A stretch of 8,939 nucleotides of DNA, from positions 1 to 8,939 of the forward strand of contig JAERRP010000766.1 in assembly GCA_016735415.1 (NCBI GenBank). The letters run 5' to 3'. The translations under genes and the position numbers were made by a program. Position 1 is the stretch's first letter. The number at the start of each line of letters is the position of its first letter. Positions 7,296 to 8,939 of this stretch are shown piece after piece. Source of the stretch: Desulfobacterales bacterium. GTDB lineage: Bacteria > Desulfobacterota > Desulfobacteria > Desulfobacterales > UBA5852. The notes beneath the pieces are model-generated. The model was not told the origin of the DNA. It saw only the letters and a program-made list of their open reading frames with translations, and did not search any database.

Positions 7296-7871
7296 ATGAT
7301 CTTGAAGATACCGGTTGAACGCCTCAAACAGCACTTCCGCAATCCGAATATGCTGACCCTCTACCGGGTGATCGCGATCCCCGTGATCATCCTGCTGCTG
7401 CTGTTTCCCAGTCGTTTGACGGCCTTTGGGGCGGCTTTCATTTTTACCATAGCCTCGATCACGGATGCCCTGGACGGCTTTTTCGCCCGGAAATACAACC
7501 TGGTTTCGACCTTCGGCAAGGTGATGGATCCGGTGGCCGACAAACTGCTGGTGGCCTCGGCCTTCATCATGATGACCGGTCTGAACTGGATTCCGGCCTG
7601 GGTCTTGTGCATTATCGTCGGCCGGGAAGTGGCCGTGACGGGGTTGCGCAATATCATGGCCGAAGCCAGAGCGGATGTTTCCGCCTCCAACCTGGGGAAA
7701 TACAAAACCGGTTTTCAGATCGCCGCGGTCATTCCTCTGCTGATCCACTATCCTTACATTGGAATCGATTTTCACACTATCGGGATGTTCTTCCTGTGGT
7801 GCGCTCTTTTACTGACAATCTGGTCCGGCGTCGATTATTTCATGCGTTTCCGCAACCTGTTGGACTTCTAA
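7296..7871 (+). CDS. pgsA: CDP-diacylglycerol-glycerol-3-phosphate 3-phosphatidyltransferase
   Basis: The 191-residue integral membrane protein makes phosphatidylglycerol phosphate from CDP-diacylglycerol and glycerol 3-phosphate, committing lipid to phosphatidylglycerol and cardiolipin. The CDP-alcohol phosphatidyltransferase signature is intact: D57, D60, G61, A64, R65, then G74, D78 and D82, with exact D-G-x2-A-R-x8-G-x3-D-x3-D spacing. Hydrophobic segments are seen at about 26-37, 43-55, 84-94, 100-109, 141-152 and 162-176. NPNMLTLYRVIAIP (17-30) is the usual PgsA N-terminal motif. The frame is open from 7209, but ATG 7296 after AGGGGGG (7288-7294) gives the family N terminus; TTG 7302 is an alternative start with slightly better spacing. 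Two tRNA genes follow, as in E. coli. Confidence 0.94.
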   Translation: MILKIPVERLKQHFRNPNMLTLYRVIAIPVIILLLLFPSRLTAFGAAFIFTIASITDALDGFFARKYNLVSTFGKVMDPVADKLLVASAFIMMTGLNWIPAWVLCIIVGREVAVTGLRNIMAEARADVSASNLGKYKTGFQIAAVIPLLIHYPYIGIDFHTIGMFFLWCALLLTIWSGVDYFMRFRNLLDF

Positions 7872-7879
7872 ATTTATGG

Positions 7880-7910
7880 TTGACAGCGGAAAGCTTAAAC
7901 TGTAGTTAAT
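7880..7910 (+). promoter_or_regulatory. Candidate sigma-70 promoter for the tRNA unit
   Basis: A perfect TTGACA -35 box sits at 7880-7885. A weaker -10 lies in TAGTTAAT (7903-7910), giving a spacer of 17 to 19 bases depending on the hexamer chosen. This would start transcription just before tRNA-Gly at 7925. It begins 9 bases after the pgsA stop, in AT-rich DNA that contrasts with the coding region. Confidence 0.55.
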
Positions 7911-7924
7911 TGAGTCTTAACTGA

Positions 7925-7999
7925 GCGGGAATAACTCAGTGGTAGAGTGCGACCTTGCCAAGGTCGAAGTCGCGGGTTCAAATCCCGTTTCCCGCTCCA
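7925..7999 (+). tRNA. glyW: tRNA-Gly(GCC)
   Basis: A 75-base cloverleaf with encoded CCA. The acceptor stem GCGGGAA (7925-7931) pairs with TTCCCGC (7989-7995), with T discriminator at 7996 and CCA at 7997-7999. The D-arm is ACTC/GAGT. The anticodon stem CGACC/GGTCG encloses TTGCCAA, anticodon GCC at 7957-7959, which reads GGC and GGU glycine codons. The T-arm GCGGG/CCCGT holds TTCAAAT. Symbol is given by synteny with E. coli pgsA-glyW-cysT. Confidence 0.97.
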
Positions 8000-8010
8000 T
8001 TTTTTTTTGT

Positions 8011-8085
8011 GGCGGCATAGCCAAGTGGTAAGGCAGCGGCCTGCAAAGCCGTTATTCGGCGGTTCGAATCCGCCTGCCGCCTCCA
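8011..8085 (+). tRNA. cysT: tRNA-Cys(GCA)
   Basis: A 75-base cloverleaf with encoded CCA. The acceptor stem GGCGGCA (8011-8017) pairs fully with TGCCGCC (8075-8081), with T discriminator at 8082 and CCA at 8083-8085. The anticodon stem GCGGC/GCCGT encloses CTGCAAA, anticodon GCA at 8043-8045, for cysteine. The T-arm GGCGG/CCGCC holds TTCGAAT. Only 11 bases separate it from tRNA-Gly, so the two are co-transcribed. Base composition becomes AT-rich directly after its 3' end, which makes it a plausible integration site. Confidence 0.97.
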
Positions 8086-8095
8086 CAGTAAATTC

Positions 8096-8135
8096 AAAAG
8101 CTTACAAGTATTTTCAATAACTTGTAAGCTTTTTT
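8096..8135 (+). terminator. Rho-independent terminator of the tRNA unit
   Basis: AAAAGCTTACAAGT (8096-8109) is perfectly complementary to ACTTGTAAGCTTTT (8120-8133), giving a 14-bp stem with a 10-base loop, and the 3' arm runs into a T tract to 8135. The A-run on the 5' side means it can also act on the opposite strand. It starts 11 bases after tRNA-Cys and ends the tRNA transcript. Confidence 0.9.
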
Positions 8136-8201
8136 GTTTCCGAAATAACTTCATCAGAATTCATCAAAAAGTCCAGAAAATACCCCTTTTTACCGACGAA
8201 C

Positions 8202-8220
8202 TCCCCCCAAAAGTCCCCCC
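8202..8220. repeat. Short direct repeat of C-runs
   Basis: TCCCCCC occurs at 8202-8208 and again at 8214-8220 (12-base period), followed by a T8 run at 8223-8230. The octamer AAAAGTCC also occurs twice, at 8167-8174 and 8209-8216. The stretch is unusual in the AT-rich DNA just past the tRNA unit; no coding content is convincing here. It may be a recombination scar or simple low-complexity sequence. Confidence 0.5.
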
Positions 8221-8261
8221 ACTTTTTTTTGAGCGTTTTAAAATCCGATTTTTGAAAGCTA

Positions 8262-8294
8262 TTGACAACCCAATCGCGAACTTGCCAATATGAT
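8262..8294 (+). promoter_or_regulatory. Candidate promoter for the orphan lipoprotein gene
   Basis: A perfect TTGACA lies at 8262-8267. Possible -10 boxes are CAATAT at 8286-8291 (18-base spacer) or TATGAT at 8289-8294 (better sequence but a long 21-base spacer). It stands about 75 bases before the ATG at 8369 and downstream of the terminator, so the gene probably has its own transcript. Confidence 0.45.
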
Positions 8295-8368
8295 TTGAGT
8301 CATTTCTCAATTCTCCACCTTTAAAATTTGGTACCTCATGCACTAACGTATAGAGAAAGGATTCGAAG

Positions 8369-8939
8369 ATGAAAAACCATCTGATTAGGTGGTTGTTGAT
8401 CTTGTCCTTCGCCATTTTCGGGTGCGCGCATGGTAACTCCTCTCCTAAAAAAACTATGATACCACCTCTCACGCCCGCTAAAGGGACCGCCGACTTTATC
8501 ATAACTTTTGGCATGAAAGCTGATAAGGGATTTTCAAAAACGATGATGTACAGAAATGTTTGGGAGTTAACTGAACGAGATGGTGTTTATTACATGCAAA
8601 TTAAAAACTACACGGGTATAATGGAAAATCAGAGTTCTGAACCAAACCTTAAACCAAATGACGAAGCGAATTGCGTCATCACTCGATCCGGTGGTGTTAA
8701 ATATCTAAAGCTTGTTCCAAAGAAACAAAGCGCAACTCAAAAAACATTAAATAAAGCTGCTGGTATTACCTTGGAGAGCAGAACTAAGTTTATGTATGCC
8801 ATAATTAAAATGATAATTCCCAATTATGCAAAAAAAGAATTTAAGGTTGGAGAAGCGGTTGATACTATATCATCCGAATTTAGCTTTTTTGACCAAAAAT
8901 TACAGCAAGTTCAGACACAGATAAAGCATCGAGGGATTA
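8369..8939 (+). CDS. Unrecognised lipoprotein, 3' end beyond the window
   Basis: An open frame of 190 codons runs from ATG 8369 to the window edge without a stop. AAAGGA (8356-8361) lies 7 bases upstream as a good ribosome binding site. The N terminus is a short lipoprotein signal: basic R7, hydrophobic LLILSFAIF (9-17), and lipobox IFGC with the lipidated cysteine at C19. Ala at +2 suggests outer-membrane sorting by the E. coli rule. A Ser/Pro/Lys-rich linker follows to about residue 38, then a soluble, mixed-polarity domain rich in Lys and Asn with no motif I recognise; one other cysteine (in ANCVITR) is visible. Codon use is AT-rich, unlike the upstream genes, which suggests foreign origin. 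Function unknown. Confidence 0.8.
   Translation, partial: MKNHLIRWLLILSFAIFGCAHGNSSPKKTMIPPLTPAKGTADFIITFGMKADKGFSKTMMYRNVWELTERDGVYYMQIKNYTGIMENQSSEPNLKPNDEANCVITRSGGVKYLKLVPKKQSATQKTLNKAAGITLESRTKFMYAIIKMIIPNYAKKEFKVGEAVDTISSEFSFFDQKLQQVQTQIKHRGI

Larger units (their letters stand above)
8086..8939. other. AT-rich segment beginning at the tRNA-Cys 3' end (possible element edge)
   Basis: From the end of tRNA-Cys the sequence switches from GC-rich to AT-rich and stays so to the window end; hand counts are 35/60 G+C at 1261-1320 and 19/60 at 8701-8760. The segment holds the tRNA terminator, about 230 bases without a gene (8136-8368) containing C-run repeats and a promoter candidate, and an orphan lipoprotein gene. 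tRNA 3' ends are common targets of tyrosine-recombinase elements. No integrase and no second copy of the tRNA 3' end is present here, so horizontal origin is inferred from composition only. Confidence 0.4.

Noticed and set aside
6519..7775. Long minus-strand frame opposite tal and pgsA (418 codons)
   Set aside because: It spans two well-supported genes and their gap on the other strand and contains no family motif.
7895..8086. A 63-codon minus-strand reading frame (contains GFEPPNN and KRDLNPRLRP)
   Set aside because: It is the antisense of the two tRNA genes. This kind of peptide is a familiar misannotation produced by translating tRNA complements.
8164..8514. A 116-codon minus-strand reading frame
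   Set aside because: It runs antisense to the start of the lipoprotein gene, which has a signal peptide, ribosome binding site and promoter candidate. The minus-strand protein shows no recognisable motif. A decayed integrase tail was considered but nothing supports it.
8086..8939. CRISPR array or defence system in the AT-rich tail
   Set aside because: No regularly spaced repeats and no recognisable effector domain are present; only one partial lipoprotein gene is seen.

Overview
This window reads as a chromosomal segment of a GC-rich Gram-negative bacterium. The gene order (argD-argG-argH-lipoprotein-lysA-dapF-folK) and the protein style suggest a deltaproteobacterium (Desulfobacterota), but that placement is inference from familiarity, not a database result. 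Positions 1 to about 7870 are densely packed, all on the + strand and uniformly GC-rich (hand count 35/60 G+C at 1261-1320).

Region 1 (1-3002) is the end of arginine biosynthesis: the C-terminal part of acetylornithine aminotransferase (argD), then complete argG and argH. Region 2 (3002-5673) is a lipoprotein that overlaps the argH stop, followed by the last two diaminopimelate/lysine enzymes, lysA and dapF. DapF makes meso-diaminopimelate for peptidoglycan and LysA decarboxylates it to lysine. Region 3 (5692-7871) holds housekeeping genes: folK (folate), a small membrane-anchored YHS/TRASH-like cysteine protein overlapping folK, a short-form transaldolase, and pgsA (phosphatidylglycerophosphate synthase). 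Several junctions are stop/start overlaps (3000-3004, 4849-4852, 6194-6201), so much of this is probably co-transcribed and translationally coupled.

Region 4 (7880-8135) is a small tRNA transcription unit: a promoter candidate, tRNA-Gly(GCC), tRNA-Cys(GCA), and an intrinsic terminator. The order pgsA, tRNA-Gly, tRNA-Cys matches the pgsA-glyW-cysT arrangement of E. coli.

Region 5 (about 8090-8939) changes abruptly in composition (hand count 19/60 G+C at 8701-8760). It carries its own promoter candidate and the start of an unrecognised lipoprotein gene that runs off the window. A sharp AT shift exactly at the 3' end of a tRNA gene is typical of the edge of an integrated element, but no integrase or second att copy lies within the window.

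No convincing new multi-gene system is visible. The items most worth a second look are the tRNA-Cys boundary with its orphan lipoprotein, the CxxC-bearing FN3-like lipoprotein between argH and lysA, and the small cysteine protein coupled to folK.
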